DNA from: CAZSPL01 sp964608735
GTDB lineage: Bacteria; JAJVIF01; JAPKYR01; CAZSPL01
Direction: 5' to 3'
Assembly: GCA_964608735.1 (NCBI GenBank)
Contig: CAZSPL010000048.1
Span: 1 to 19,396 of the forward strand
Length of the DNA: 19,396 bases
The notes beneath the pieces were generated by a model that saw only the letters and a list, made by a program, of their open reading frames with translations, made no database searches and had not been told where the DNA came from. The position numbers and the translations under genes are program-made. Numbering within the stretch: the stretch's first letter is position 1; each line of letters opens with the position of its first letter. Below are positions 7,362 through 14,241 of this stretch, in pieces.

Positions 7362-7443
7362 GGGACAGTCACCTGTTTCGCTCGAAGATATACGGTTACT
7401 CGTAATGGCATAAGCGAAACAGGTGACTGTCCCTACTTTTTTT
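7362..7443 (+). terminator. Hairpin plus T-run between phoR and pstS
   Basis: Bases 7362-7382 (GGGACAGTCACC, then TGTTTCGCT) pair perfectly with 7413-7433 across a 30-nt loop, followed by CTAC and seven T (7437-7443). It has the form of an intrinsic terminator, although four bases separate stem and T-run and the loop is long. It would insulate the pst operon from phoBR readthrough, leaving the Pho-box promoter in control. Confidence 0.55.
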
Positions 7444-7451
7444 AATCCGCT

Positions 7452-7495
7452 TTTAATAATTCCCTAACGAATTCCTAACATTCGAAAACTATCTT
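7452..7495 (+). promoter_or_regulatory. Pho-box-like direct repeats and -10 upstream of pstS
   Basis: CCTAAC occurs at 7463-7468 and 7474-7479, exactly 11 bp apart, with a weaker TTTAAT at 7452-7457, another 11 bp upstream. PhoB and PhoP bind 11-bp direct repeats with 6-7 bp cores that replace the -35 box. TATCTT (7490-7495, 4/6 match to TATAAT) starts 11 bases after the second core, the expected position for a -10. No -35 box is seen. This is the best candidate for the phosphate-controlled promoter of the pst operon. Confidence 0.65.
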
Positions 7496-7552
7496 TAGTC
7501 GCGTGTGAAGAAATGAGTCGCGATTGATTAGACAATTACAAAAGGTGTGTTT

Positions 7553-8404
7553 GTGAAGAAATTTGCGATGATACTCCTGAGCCTGTGCCTGATGGCGGTC
7601 GGCCTGGTGTTGTGTGTACCAGGCGAGCACGCCGTGGCTGCGGGCGGAAACACGATCGTCATGGATGGTTCCACCACTGTAGGCCCGATCGCCAAGGCGT
7701 TCGCGCAATATTATATGGGACTTCACCCGGATGTTAACATCACGGTAAGCGAATCCGGAAGCGGCAACGGCGCGAAGAGCCTCATCAACAGCGCGTGCGA
7801 CATCGCCAATATGTCCCGGTTCATGAAGAACGAAGAATTTGGCGCCGCCATCGACGGCGGGGTTATGCCGGTTGCCCACGTCATCGCCCTTGACGGTGTC
7901 GCGGTCATCCTTCATCCGGCAAACCCGTTGTCGGGGCTGACCATCGAACAGATACGCGGTATCTACAAGGGCACCATCACGAACTGGAACCAGGTCGGCG
8001 GCCCGAACAAGAATATCGTTGTCATAAGCCGCGACACCAACTCCGGCACATATGAGACATTCGAGGGTCTCGTGATGAACAAGGAGAAAATGGGAAGCAA
8101 GACCGAGTATGTCGGAAGCAATGGCGCAGCGCGGCAGCGCGTTCAGAACACCGAGGGCGCTGTCGGCTATGTCGGGCTCGGCTTCGTGGATCGCACCGTG
8201 AAGGTGGTCAAGGTGAATGGCATCTATCCCGGCAACGATACCGTCAAGAGCGGGAGCTATCCCATCGCGAGGCCGCTTTATATGTTCACCAACGGCTATC
8301 CGAAATTGGGCTCTGATGTGTACCAGTTCTGCACGCTGTACCTGAAGCCGACGGGGCAGGAGATAATCGAGTCCCTCGGTTTCATACCGCTGACGAGCTA
8401 CTAA
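7553..8404 (+). CDS. pstS: Periplasmic phosphate-binding protein PstS
   Basis: This 283-residue protein captures phosphate for the PstCAB importer. The N-terminus is a signal peptide (VKKFAMILLSLCLMAVG…) probably cleaved near AVAA|GG at residue 30. The mature protein has the family's ligand loops: 'DGSTTVGP' (residues 38-45), 'SESGSGNGAKSL' and 'SRDTNSGTYETF' (Arg160, Asp161, Ser164-Gly-Thr). It also has the typical 'IRGIYKGTITNWNQVGG' segment. The start is GTG 7553, because AAGG (7542-7545) is seven bases before it; an in-frame GTG at 7547 overlaps that site. It is the first gene of the pst operon, behind Pho-box-like repeats, and pstC follows after 50 nt. The length is normal for short bacterial PstS proteins. 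Confidence 0.93.
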   Translation: MKKFAMILLSLCLMAVGLVLCVPGEHAVAAGGNTIVMDGSTTVGPIAKAFAQYYMGLHPDVNITVSESGSGNGAKSLINSACDIANMSRFMKNEEFGAAIDGGVMPVAHVIALDGVAVILHPANPLSGLTIEQIRGIYKGTITNWNQVGGPNKNIVVISRDTNSGTYETFEGLVMNKEKMGSKTEYVGSNGAARQRVQNTEGAVGYVGLGFVDRTVKVVKVNGIYPGNDTVKSGSYPIARPLYMFTNGYPKLGSDVYQFCTLYLKPTGQEIIESLGFIPLTSY

Positions 8405-8454
8405 TCAGTGGAGAGGGCCGAAAGACTCGAATCTCCGGAACAGGTTGAGTGTTA

Positions 8455-9618
8455 ATGGCAACAGCTCCACATTCGATACAGCCCGATGTCAGGAAGCACG
8501 GCTTACTCCTGAGTAAGAGAACCGGCCGCCTCAGGCGGCTGGCCTCTCTTGCCGGGTACGGCATCATGCTGCTGATCACGTCGAGCTCCGCCATCGCGGT
8601 GCTGTTCATTTTTTATTTCATCGCCCGCGACGCCCTGCCCTTCTTCCGCTTACAGGGCGCCGGGGAATTCTTCACATCGAATGCATGGTATCCATCCGGC
8701 GACCCCGCATCATTCGGCGCGCTTGCGATATTCTATGGCACCGCCATCGTCACCGCCGGTGCGATACTCGTCGCCGTGCCGCTGGGTGTGTCGGCGGCGG
8801 TATGCCTGTCCGATGTCCTCCCGTTCACGGCGCGGCAATTCGTCAAGCCGGTCATCGAAGTTCTCGCGGCTATCCCATCGGTGGCATACGGTTTCTTCGC
8901 GCTCGTCGTTTTCGCCCCGAAGCTCCAGGAAAACGGCGGCTACCTGCTTGCCGTCGCGTCATGGCTTATCGGGATTCCCGTGCTCGGGCTTGTTTCCATA
9001 ATCATCGGCGAAATTATCGCGCGCAAATCGCCCGAATCGATGTCCGACAATGTGAGGATGTTATCCATCGCGGTGCTCGGCATCGCGAGCGTGGCAATCC
9101 TTTTCCATGTGAGTGGTAAGCTCAACGGGCTGGAGATATCGAGCGGCACCAACGCGCTGAATGTTTCGATCATCCTCGGGATCATGGCGCTTCCCACAAT
9201 CGTGAGCGTCTCGGAGGATGCCCTGCAGGCAGCGGGCACGGATCTTCGTGAAGCAGGCATGTCGGTCGGTTCCACGAGGGCCGAAACAATCATGCTGGTT
9301 ATCATTCCAGCGGCGGCGAGCGGTATCGCGGCGGCCGTCATCCTCGGGATAATGCGGGTCATCGGCGAGACGATGGTCGTGTGGATGGCATCCGGCAACG
9401 CCGCGCAGATACCGCATCCCTGGTACAACTTCCTCGAACCGGTGCGCACCCTCACCGCGACAATCGCCGGGGATATGGGCGAAGCGGACCAGGTCACGGG
9501 CTCCGCGCGTTACCACGTGCTGTTCGCCATGGCGCTCTGCCTGCTGGCGTTCTCGTTCGTAAGCAACCTCGTCAGCGAATGGATAGTGCTGAGGCAGAAA
9601 CGGAGGATGGGAAGATAA
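8455..9618 (+). CDS. pstC: Phosphate ABC transporter permease PstC, extended
   Basis: This 387-residue inner-membrane permease starts with a membrane segment at about 30-55. It then has the PstC core 'FGALAIFYGTAIVTAGAIL' to 'EVLAAIPSVAYGFFALVV'. The ABC-contact loop 'EAGMSVGSTRAETIMLVIIPAA' comes later, followed by 'IMRVIGETMVVWMASG', which is typical of the family. Family members are commonly about 300-330 residues. The extra length lies between the 'IPSVAYGFF' segment and 'IMALPTIVSVSEDAL' (roughly 155-245), where two additional hydrophobic stretches suggest an extra membrane hairpin. ATG 8455 is chosen over GTG 8449, which would leave only four bases after the weak AGG site. The gene ends one base before pstA. 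Confidence 0.92.
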   Translation: MATAPHSIQPDVRKHGLLLSKRTGRLRRLASLAGYGIMLLITSSSAIAVLFIFYFIARDALPFFRLQGAGEFFTSNAWYPSGDPASFGALAIFYGTAIVTAGAILVAVPLGVSAAVCLSDVLPFTARQFVKPVIEVLAAIPSVAYGFFALVVFAPKLQENGGYLLAVASWLIGIPVLGLVSIIIGEIIARKSPESMSDNVRMLSIAVLGIASVAILFHVSGKLNGLEISSGTNALNVSIILGIMALPTIVSVSEDALQAAGTDLREAGMSVGSTRAETIMLVIIPAAASGIAAAVILGIMRVIGETMVVWMASGNAAQIPHPWYNFLEPVRTLTATIAGDMGEADQVTGSARYHVLFAMALCLLAFSFVSNLVSEWIVLRQKRRMGR

Positions 9619-9619
9619 G

Positions 9620-10966
9620 ATGCGACTTGGTACGCGGAAACTGGTAGACAGGTCATTCACGGCGATGGGATTCATCTCCATCGGGCTGCTCGCGGCATCG
9701 CTGCTCGTTATCCTCCTGCCGATTTTCGTGAAAGGCTCCGGCGCTTTTGTATTCAAGGCGACAACCGAGCACCGGAGGCTGATGTATGACCTGTTCGGGC
9801 GCGGCGACAAGAATGCGCTCGATGCCGAAATCGCCGCCGCGATGGAAGCGCGCAAGCCGGTCTACGAAATGATTGCCGCATTCGAGGCTGAGCTCAGGAG
9901 CATGGGAATCGGCGAACGAACGAAATATGCGGAACCGCTCGATGAACTCAAGGACGCGGTGCGAACGCTGCTCGGGCCGTTCCCCGATGAACCGGTGCCG
10001 ATACTTCTGCGCGACCAGTACGGCGAGACCCGTTACGACCGGGCGTTGGTCAAGTTGCACGATATCCTCTATATCGAAACGTACGATTATTCCGACCCGA
10101 CGAAAATGGGTACGAAGGTGTATGTGCCGAGGGTAGATGATTTCAAGGGCACATCGCTCGAGCCGCTGTTTGCATATGTCGAGGAGAACGCCGGGCGCAT
10201 GCTCAACCCGAGGCTCACATTCTACTGGCGGTTTTTATTCGATGAATCGTACGATTCCCACTTCTTCGGCGGGATATGGCCGGAGATGCTCGGGACGATA
10301 TACCTCGCCCTCGGAGCGATGTTGTTCGCCGTGCCGATGGGTGTCATGTCGGCCATATTTCTCGTCGAATATGTCGGCGACAATCGCCTGATAGGCGTGC
10401 TACGAACATTCATCAGCACCCTCGCCGGCGTACCGAGCATCGTATTCGGCCTCTTCGGACTGGCGTTCTTTATAAATACCATACATATCTCCGGCTCCAA
10501 GAGCGTACTCGCGGGTTCGGCGACGCTCGCGCTGTTGATACTTCCAACCATCATCCGTGCATCGGAAGAGGCAATCAAGGCGGTACCGGTGACATACAAG
10601 GAAGCCGCGCTGAGCTGCGGCGCGAGCACATGGCGTACCGTGACCGGCGTGATTCTTCCCTCCGCGCTTCCCGGCATATTGACCGGCATCGTCATAAGTA
10701 TGGGACGAGCCGCCGGTGAAACCGCGCCCATCATTTTCACCGCCGCCGTAAGCGTGGGCAAGCCGCTCGCTATCTGGCAGACGCTTTCGCAGCCGACCCC
10801 CGCGCTTCCGTGGAATATATACAACCTTGCCACCGAGCATGAAGCCGTCGATGAAATCAGGCACGTACAGTTCGGGATGGTTCTCACTCTCGTCCTGGTC
10901 GTGCTGATACTGAACCTCGCCGCGATAATCATGCGCGCCCGGGTTCAGAAAAAATTGAAAGGTTAA
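9620..10966 (+). CDS. pstA: Phosphate ABC transporter permease PstA with a large inserted domain
   Basis: This 448-residue permease is about 150 residues longer than typical PstA (about 290-300). The first membrane segment is at about 15-38. The permease core resumes near residue 215 with 'WPEMLGTIYLALGAMLFAVPMG' and continues through 'TLAGVPSIVFGLFGLAFF', the EAA loop 'YKEAALSCGASTWRTVTGV' and 'ISMGRAAGETAPIIFTAA'. The residues between (about 46-210) are charged and partly helical ('AEIAAAMEARKPVYEMIAAFEAEL', 'YDRALVKLHDILYIETYDY'), with no obvious membrane segment, so they should form an extracytoplasmic domain. It starts one base after pstC and ends four bases before pstB. The domain could contact PstS or the cell wall, but that is inference. 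Confidence 0.92.
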   Translation: MRLGTRKLVDRSFTAMGFISIGLLAASLLVILLPIFVKGSGAFVFKATTEHRRLMYDLFGRGDKNALDAEIAAAMEARKPVYEMIAAFEAELRSMGIGERTKYAEPLDELKDAVRTLLGPFPDEPVPILLRDQYGETRYDRALVKLHDILYIETYDYSDPTKMGTKVYVPRVDDFKGTSLEPLFAYVEENAGRMLNPRLTFYWRFLFDESYDSHFFGGIWPEMLGTIYLALGAMLFAVPMGVMSAIFLVEYVGDNRLIGVLRTFISTLAGVPSIVFGLFGLAFFINTIHISGSKSVLAGSATLALLILPTIIRASEEAIKAVPVTYKEAALSCGASTWRTVTGVILPSALPGILTGIVISMGRAAGETAPIIFTAAVSVGKPLAIWQTLSQPTPALPWNIYNLATEHEAVDEIRHVQFGMVLTLVLVVLILNLAAIIMRARVQKKLKG

Positions 10967-10970
10967 ACCG

Positions 10971-11792
10971 ATGATTGAGTTCTCGCTCGAAAAACGTGTT
11001 GTAAACGACCAGGAGGAGATACCTGAATCCCGCGCGAACGATTTCCACATACGCGCCGAGAATTTCTCCGTCTTCTATGGAACCCATGAGGCGGTTGTGA
11101 AGAACACTTTCGGCATACCCACCGGTCTTGTGACTGCAATCATAGGCCCGAGCGGATGCGGCAAGAGCACATTCCTGAGGGCAATCAACCGGATGAACGA
11201 CCTTATCCCCAGTTGCACCACATCGGGATTGCTCGAATTCGACGGGCAGGATATCTACGGCCCGCATATCGATGTCGTCACCCTCCGGCGCAGGATAGGC
11301 ATGGTGTTCCAGAAGCCGAACCCGTTCCCGAAATCGATATTCGACAACGTCGCGTTCGGCCCGAGGATTCACGGCATGAAGAACCGGCGCGAGCTCGCGG
11401 ATATCGTCGAGCGAAGCCTCACACGCGCCGCCCTGTGGGAAGAGGCCAAAGACCGGTTGAACCAAAACGCGCTCGGGCTTTCTGGAGGGCAGCAACAGCG
11501 GCTGTGCATAGCGCGCGCACTCGCTGTCGATCCGGAAATCCTGCTGATGGACGAGCCGACATCCGCCCTCGACCCGCGTTCCACCGCGCGCATCGAAGAC
11601 TTGATAAGCGAACTCAGGGGCGAATATACCATCATCATCGTCACACACAACATGCAGCAGGCGGCGAGGGTGTCCGATTTCACCGCTTTCCTCTATGAAG
11701 GCGAGTTGATCGAGTTCGGCCGGACCAGGGAACTCTTCACCAAGCCGCAAAAGAAACAGACGGAGGATTACATAACCGGCCGGTTCGGATAG
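10971..11792 (+). CDS. pstB: Phosphate import ATP-binding protein PstB
   Basis: This 273-residue cytoplasmic ATPase powers phosphate import through PstCA. It has a complete set of motifs: Walker A 'GPSGCGKST' (G59-T67, Lys65), Q-loop 'MVFQKPNPFPKSI', signature 'LSGGQQQR' starting at Leu170, Walker B 'LLMDEPTSALD' (Asp194, Glu195) and the switch His226 in 'VTHN'. 'FQKPNPFPKSIFDNVAFGPRIHG' is characteristic of PstB as opposed to other ABC ATPases. About 25 residues precede the fold's first strand and look unstructured. AAAGG eight bases upstream supports the start. The gene lies four bases after pstA and 26 before phoU. Confidence 0.96.
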   Translation: MIEFSLEKRVVNDQEEIPESRANDFHIRAENFSVFYGTHEAVVKNTFGIPTGLVTAIIGPSGCGKSTFLRAINRMNDLIPSCTTSGLLEFDGQDIYGPHIDVVTLRRRIGMVFQKPNPFPKSIFDNVAFGPRIHGMKNRRELADIVERSLTRAALWEEAKDRLNQNALGLSGGQQQRLCIARALAVDPEILLMDEPTSALDPRSTARIEDLISELRGEYTIIIVTHNMQQAARVSDFTAFLYEGELIEFGRTRELFTKPQKKQTEDYITGRFG

Positions 11793-11818
11793 CCCGCCGT
11801 ATCAAGGGTTGAAATATC

Positions 11819-12532
11819 ATGGCCATCATGCTTCTGAAAGAAATAGAGAGGCTGAAGAAGAAAGTCCTCGCGATGAGTACGCTGGTCGAAGAGAGGTTCA
11901 GTCTCGCGGTAAGGGCACTCGAAGAGAGGGACACGTCGCTTGCGGAGGAAGTCATCAAGGCGGATGCCGAAATCGATGAGCTCGAACTCGACGTTGAGGA
12001 GGAATGCCTCCGCATCCTCGCTCTCTATCAGCCCGTGGCTATCGACCTCAGGTATGTGAACGCTATTATAAAGATAAACAAAGACCTTGAACGCATGGGC
12101 GACCTCGCCACCAAGATAGCATCCAAGGCTCGTGACCTTTCATTAATCGACAGGATATCCCTCGCTCCGGATTTCGGCCCGATGACCGAAAAAGTGCGTG
12201 AAATGCTCGGAAAGAGCCTCACCGCGCTTATCGAGCTTGATGTCGATGCGGCATATGTCGTGTGCGAGCTGGATGATGAAGTGGATGAGATAAACGCGGA
12301 GATTCAGTCGAGTATAGCCGGCATTCTCTCCGAGCATCCCGAATGGGCGAAGCAACTCATTCACTACACCAAAATCGCCGACAGCATAGAGCGAATCGCC
12401 GATCATGCGGGCAACATCGCGGAGGAACTCATTTACATCATCGAAGGCAAGGTCATCAAGCATCACAAGGAATCCATTAAAAATAGGACAGAGGATAAAT
12501 TCAATTTCTGGTTGGAGAATCTGGGCTTATAA
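11819..12532 (+). CDS. phoU: Phosphate signalling regulator PhoU
   Basis: This 237-residue all-helical cytoplasmic protein is made of two PhoU repeats, each a three-helix bundle. The metal-binding-type motifs are visible in each half: 'INKDLERMGDLATKIA' in the first and 'IADSIERIADHAGNIAEELIY' in the second. The acidic stretch 'ADAEIDELELDVEEECLRIL' is also typical. PhoU restrains PhoR when phosphate is plentiful and limits Pst activity, linking the transporter to the two-component system encoded upstream. ATG 11819 has a weak GGGTTGAA site before it, and an in-frame ATG three codons later is possible. It follows pstB by 26 nt, so it should be in the pst transcript. Confidence 0.94.
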   Translation: MAIMLLKEIERLKKKVLAMSTLVEERFSLAVRALEERDTSLAEEVIKADAEIDELELDVEEECLRILALYQPVAIDLRYVNAIIKINKDLERMGDLATKIASKARDLSLIDRISLAPDFGPMTEKVREMLGKSLTALIELDVDAAYVVCELDDEVDEINAEIQSSIAGILSEHPEWAKQLIHYTKIADSIERIADHAGNIAEELIYIIEGKVIKHHKESIKNRTEDKFNFWLENLGL

Positions 12533-12641
12533 TTATGCGAGCAAACCTTTCAAATAAATGGGGCTTCCTGGAGAGGGACTGCCATGTGTCTGGAGCTATA
12601 TCTTCTTCTTGTGAGAGGGTCGGAAGATGTTCTGTCCACTT

Positions 12642-12647
12642 AGGAGG
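12642..12647 (+). promoter_or_regulatory. Consensus ribosome binding site selecting a TTG start
   Basis: AGGAGG sits six bases before TTG 12654. The upstream in-frame ATG at 12627 has no such site and would place nine unlikely residues before the signal peptide. Confidence 0.7.
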
Positions 12648-12653
12648 TGGAAC

Positions 12654-13946
12654 TTGAGTCACAGATTGATAGTTGCAATGTTGGCTGTGCTTCTATCGTC
12701 GGTCATCGCTATCCCGGCATACGCAGGGGGATTCGATGACGTCCCGCGTGACCATTGGGCTTACAACGCGGTGCAGTACCTCTACAACAAAGGAATTCTC
12801 GAAGGTGAAGAATGGGGCAAGTTCAACGGGGATGAGACCATGACCCGCTACGAATTCGCTGTTGCGGTCGCCCGGATAGTCCAGATCATCGACGAGTGCT
12901 GTGAAGCGGGCGGATATATCGAAAACGGGGAATTGATCGAGGTGTCCGCCGATATCACGGCAATCGCCAATGAGCTCCAGAAGGAATTCGACGCCGAGAT
13001 CGAATCGATACGCGCGACCCTCGCGGAGCACGCATCGAGGATAGAAACCCTCGAAGCAACGGTGCAGGAGCAGGGCGAGGCGATCGAGGATGTTTCCGCC
13101 AAGGTCAAGGAGCAGAAATTCAAGATCGGCGGCGACGCCCGGCTTCGTCTGGAGGGCAAGTACAACTCCGACGACAGCCAGGTGCAGCGTCCGAGACTGA
13201 GGTTCCGGCTCAAACTGGAGGGAGACATCAACGACGAGTTCAAGATGAAAGCCCGTCTGGCAAGCGGTTCGTCGTCGGACCCCACCAGCACAAACCAGAC
13301 GTTCGAGAACGAGTTCGACAAGAAGGTGCTCTGGATCGACCAGGCGTGGCTCGAATGGACGCCTTCCAATGTCGAAGGATGGACATTCTATGCCGGTAAA
13401 TTCGCGCCCAACTGGATGAACACCCTCATCACTTTCGACTCGGATGTCAATGTCGAGGGCATCGCCGAATCCTACAAGAGCCCCGTGGGATTCGTCGTCA
13501 ACCTCGCGGAACTCGTTCCCGATGAGAAAGGTTTCTACATCGTCGCGCAGGCTGGGATGGAAGATGTCCTCACCGAGGGACTCGATGTGTATGCCACGTG
13601 GCATTTCATCAACGACCAGGCGTGGCAGTTCATCGAGCAGAAGCTGATGGACGGCGAGTTGAAGAACCGGATGAAACTCGACCGGGTCGATATGGATGAA
13701 TATTCGGCCATCGACCTTATCGCGCGGTATGCCTTCGATGCCGGCGGGACCCCGATGAGCGTCACCGGCAACTATGTGCTCAACCTCGCAAGCGACGCGC
13801 AGGANNNNNNNNNNNNNNNNNNNNNNNNNNNNNNNNNNNNNNNNNNNNNNNNNNNNNNNNNNNNNNNNNNNNNNNNNNNNNNNNNNNNNNNNNNNNNNNN
13901 NNNNGACTACAACCTGTTCCAGCTCGATTTCGTGAGCAAGGTTTAA
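12654..13946 (+). CDS. SLH-domain porin, probably phosphate-related (interrupted by an assembly gap)
   Basis: Read from TTG 12654, the protein has a classical signal peptide ending PAYA|GG at residue 24. A single SLH domain (about 26-80; 'GFDDVPRDHWAYNAVQYLYNKGI', then 'MTRYEFAVAVARIV') would bind the cell wall. A coiled coil (about 95-150; 'ELQKEFDAEIESIRATLAEH') spans the periplasm. From about 155 on, alternating strands such as 'RPRLRFRLKLEGDI' and 'WTFYAGKFAPNWMNTL' form an outer-membrane barrel. SLH porins of this layout (OmpM type) both conduct solutes and tie the outer membrane to the wall. Its place 121 bp after phoU suggests phosphate uptake, but selectivity cannot be read from the sequence. 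About residues 384-417 are N; 13 residues follow the gap and end 'FQLDFVSKV', a plausible last strand. True length is unknown. Confidence 0.82.
   Translation: MSHRLIVAMLAVLLSSVIAIPAYAGGFDDVPRDHWAYNAVQYLYNKGILEGEEWGKFNGDETMTRYEFAVAVARIVQIIDECCEAGGYIENGELIEVSADITAIANELQKEFDAEIESIRATLAEHASRIETLEATVQEQGEAIEDVSAKVKEQKFKIGGDARLRLEGKYNSDDSQVQRPRLRFRLKLEGDINDEFKMKARLASGSSSDPTSTNQTFENEFDKKVLWIDQAWLEWTPSNVEGWTFYAGKFAPNWMNTLITFDSDVNVEGIAESYKSPVGFVVNLAELVPDEKGFYIVAQAGMEDVLTEGLDVYATWHFINDQAWQFIEQKLMDGELKNRMKLDRVDMDEYSAIDLIARYAFDAGGTPMSVTGNYVLNLASDAQXXXXXXXXXXXXXXXXXXXXXXXXXXXXXXXXXXDYNLFQLDFVSKV
13805..13904. other. Assembly gap of exactly 100 N
   Basis: The run of 100 N is the conventional placeholder for a scaffold gap of unknown size. 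It falls near the 3' end of the porin gene. The reading frame happens to stay open across it, but this proves neither the gap length nor that both sides belong to one gene. Confidence 0.97.
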
Positions 13947-13958
13947 CCTTTCACGCGG

Positions 13959-13989
13959 GGGGGAGATGATACTCACGACCATCTCCCCC
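13959..13989. other. Ten-base-pair hairpin after the porin gene
   Basis: GGGGGAGATG (13959-13968) pairs perfectly with CATCTCCCCC (13980-13989) around an 11-nt loop, twelve bases after the porin stop. There is no T-run on either side, so it may protect the 3' end of the pst transcript rather than terminate it. Confidence 0.6.
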
Positions 13990-14038
13990 TCGCTAACATT
14001 GATACCACAAAGGGTTCATATAATTCCATCTCATTCAG

Positions 14039-14063
14039 CCCGGCTCATGTATGCCGGGTTTTT
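14039..14063 (+). terminator. Rho-independent terminator of the pst-phoU-porin operon
   Basis: CCCGGC (14039-14044) and GCCGGG (14053-14058) form a GC-rich stem with an 8-nt loop, followed at once by five T (14059-14063). It lies about 90 bp after the porin stop and is the first structure with a proper T-run. Confidence 0.75.
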
Positions 14064-14078
14064 GCATGCCGGCAAGCA

Positions 14079-14145
14079 AGGGACAGTCACCTTTGAACGC
14101 AATTGCCAAGAGCCGTTGGCGGTATATTCAAAGGTGACTGTCCCT
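14079..14145. repeat. Second GGGACAGTCACC palindromic repeat, uninterrupted
   Basis: The 19-bp arms 14079-14097 (AGGGACAGTCACC, then TTTGAA) and 14127-14145 are perfectly complementary around a 29-nt loop. The loop holds a smaller stem, GCCAA (14105-14109) with TTGGC (14116-14120). The outer GGGACAGTCACC matches the repeat between phoR and pstS, but the inner stem differs there (TGTTTCGCT). Each copy is nevertheless self-complementary. Confidence 0.85.
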
Positions 14146-14241
14146 GTTCCGCGGTGTAAAATTATTCCCCCGGGTGCCGCCTGCAAACGAAAAGAAACTG
14201 AGCGCAAGCGAAGTTCCGCATCAGCTTGTAGGTGAAACAAG

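Larger units (their letters stand above)
7153..7443 (+). repeat. GGGACAGTCAC palindromic repeat, interrupted by an insertion
   Basis: The left arm at 7153-7173 (A7, GTA, GGGACAGTCAC) is the exact reverse complement of 7423-7443. The inner arm 7373-7382 (CTGTTTCGCT) pairs with 7413-7422. If 7174-7372 is removed, the arms join into one perfect 31-bp stem with a 30-nt loop (7383-7412). Poly-A and poly-T at the two outer ends make the ancestral structure look like a bidirectional terminator between phoR and pstS. A second repeat with the same outer 12 bases, GGGACAGTCACC, is at 14079-14145. Confidence 0.85.

Noticed and set aside
9061..9855. 264-residue minus-strand open frame across pstC and pstA
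   Set aside because: It spans the junction of two certain genes in an operon and shows no protein features.
12600..12628. ATCTTC…GAAGAT inverted repeat between phoU and the porin gene
   Set aside because: It has only six base pairs across a 17-nt loop with no T-run, too weak to call a terminator or attenuator.
12693..13982. 429-residue open frame on the minus strand opposite the porin
   Set aside because: It runs through the N gap, has no recognisable motif, and is opposite a gene with signal peptide, SLH domain and barrel.
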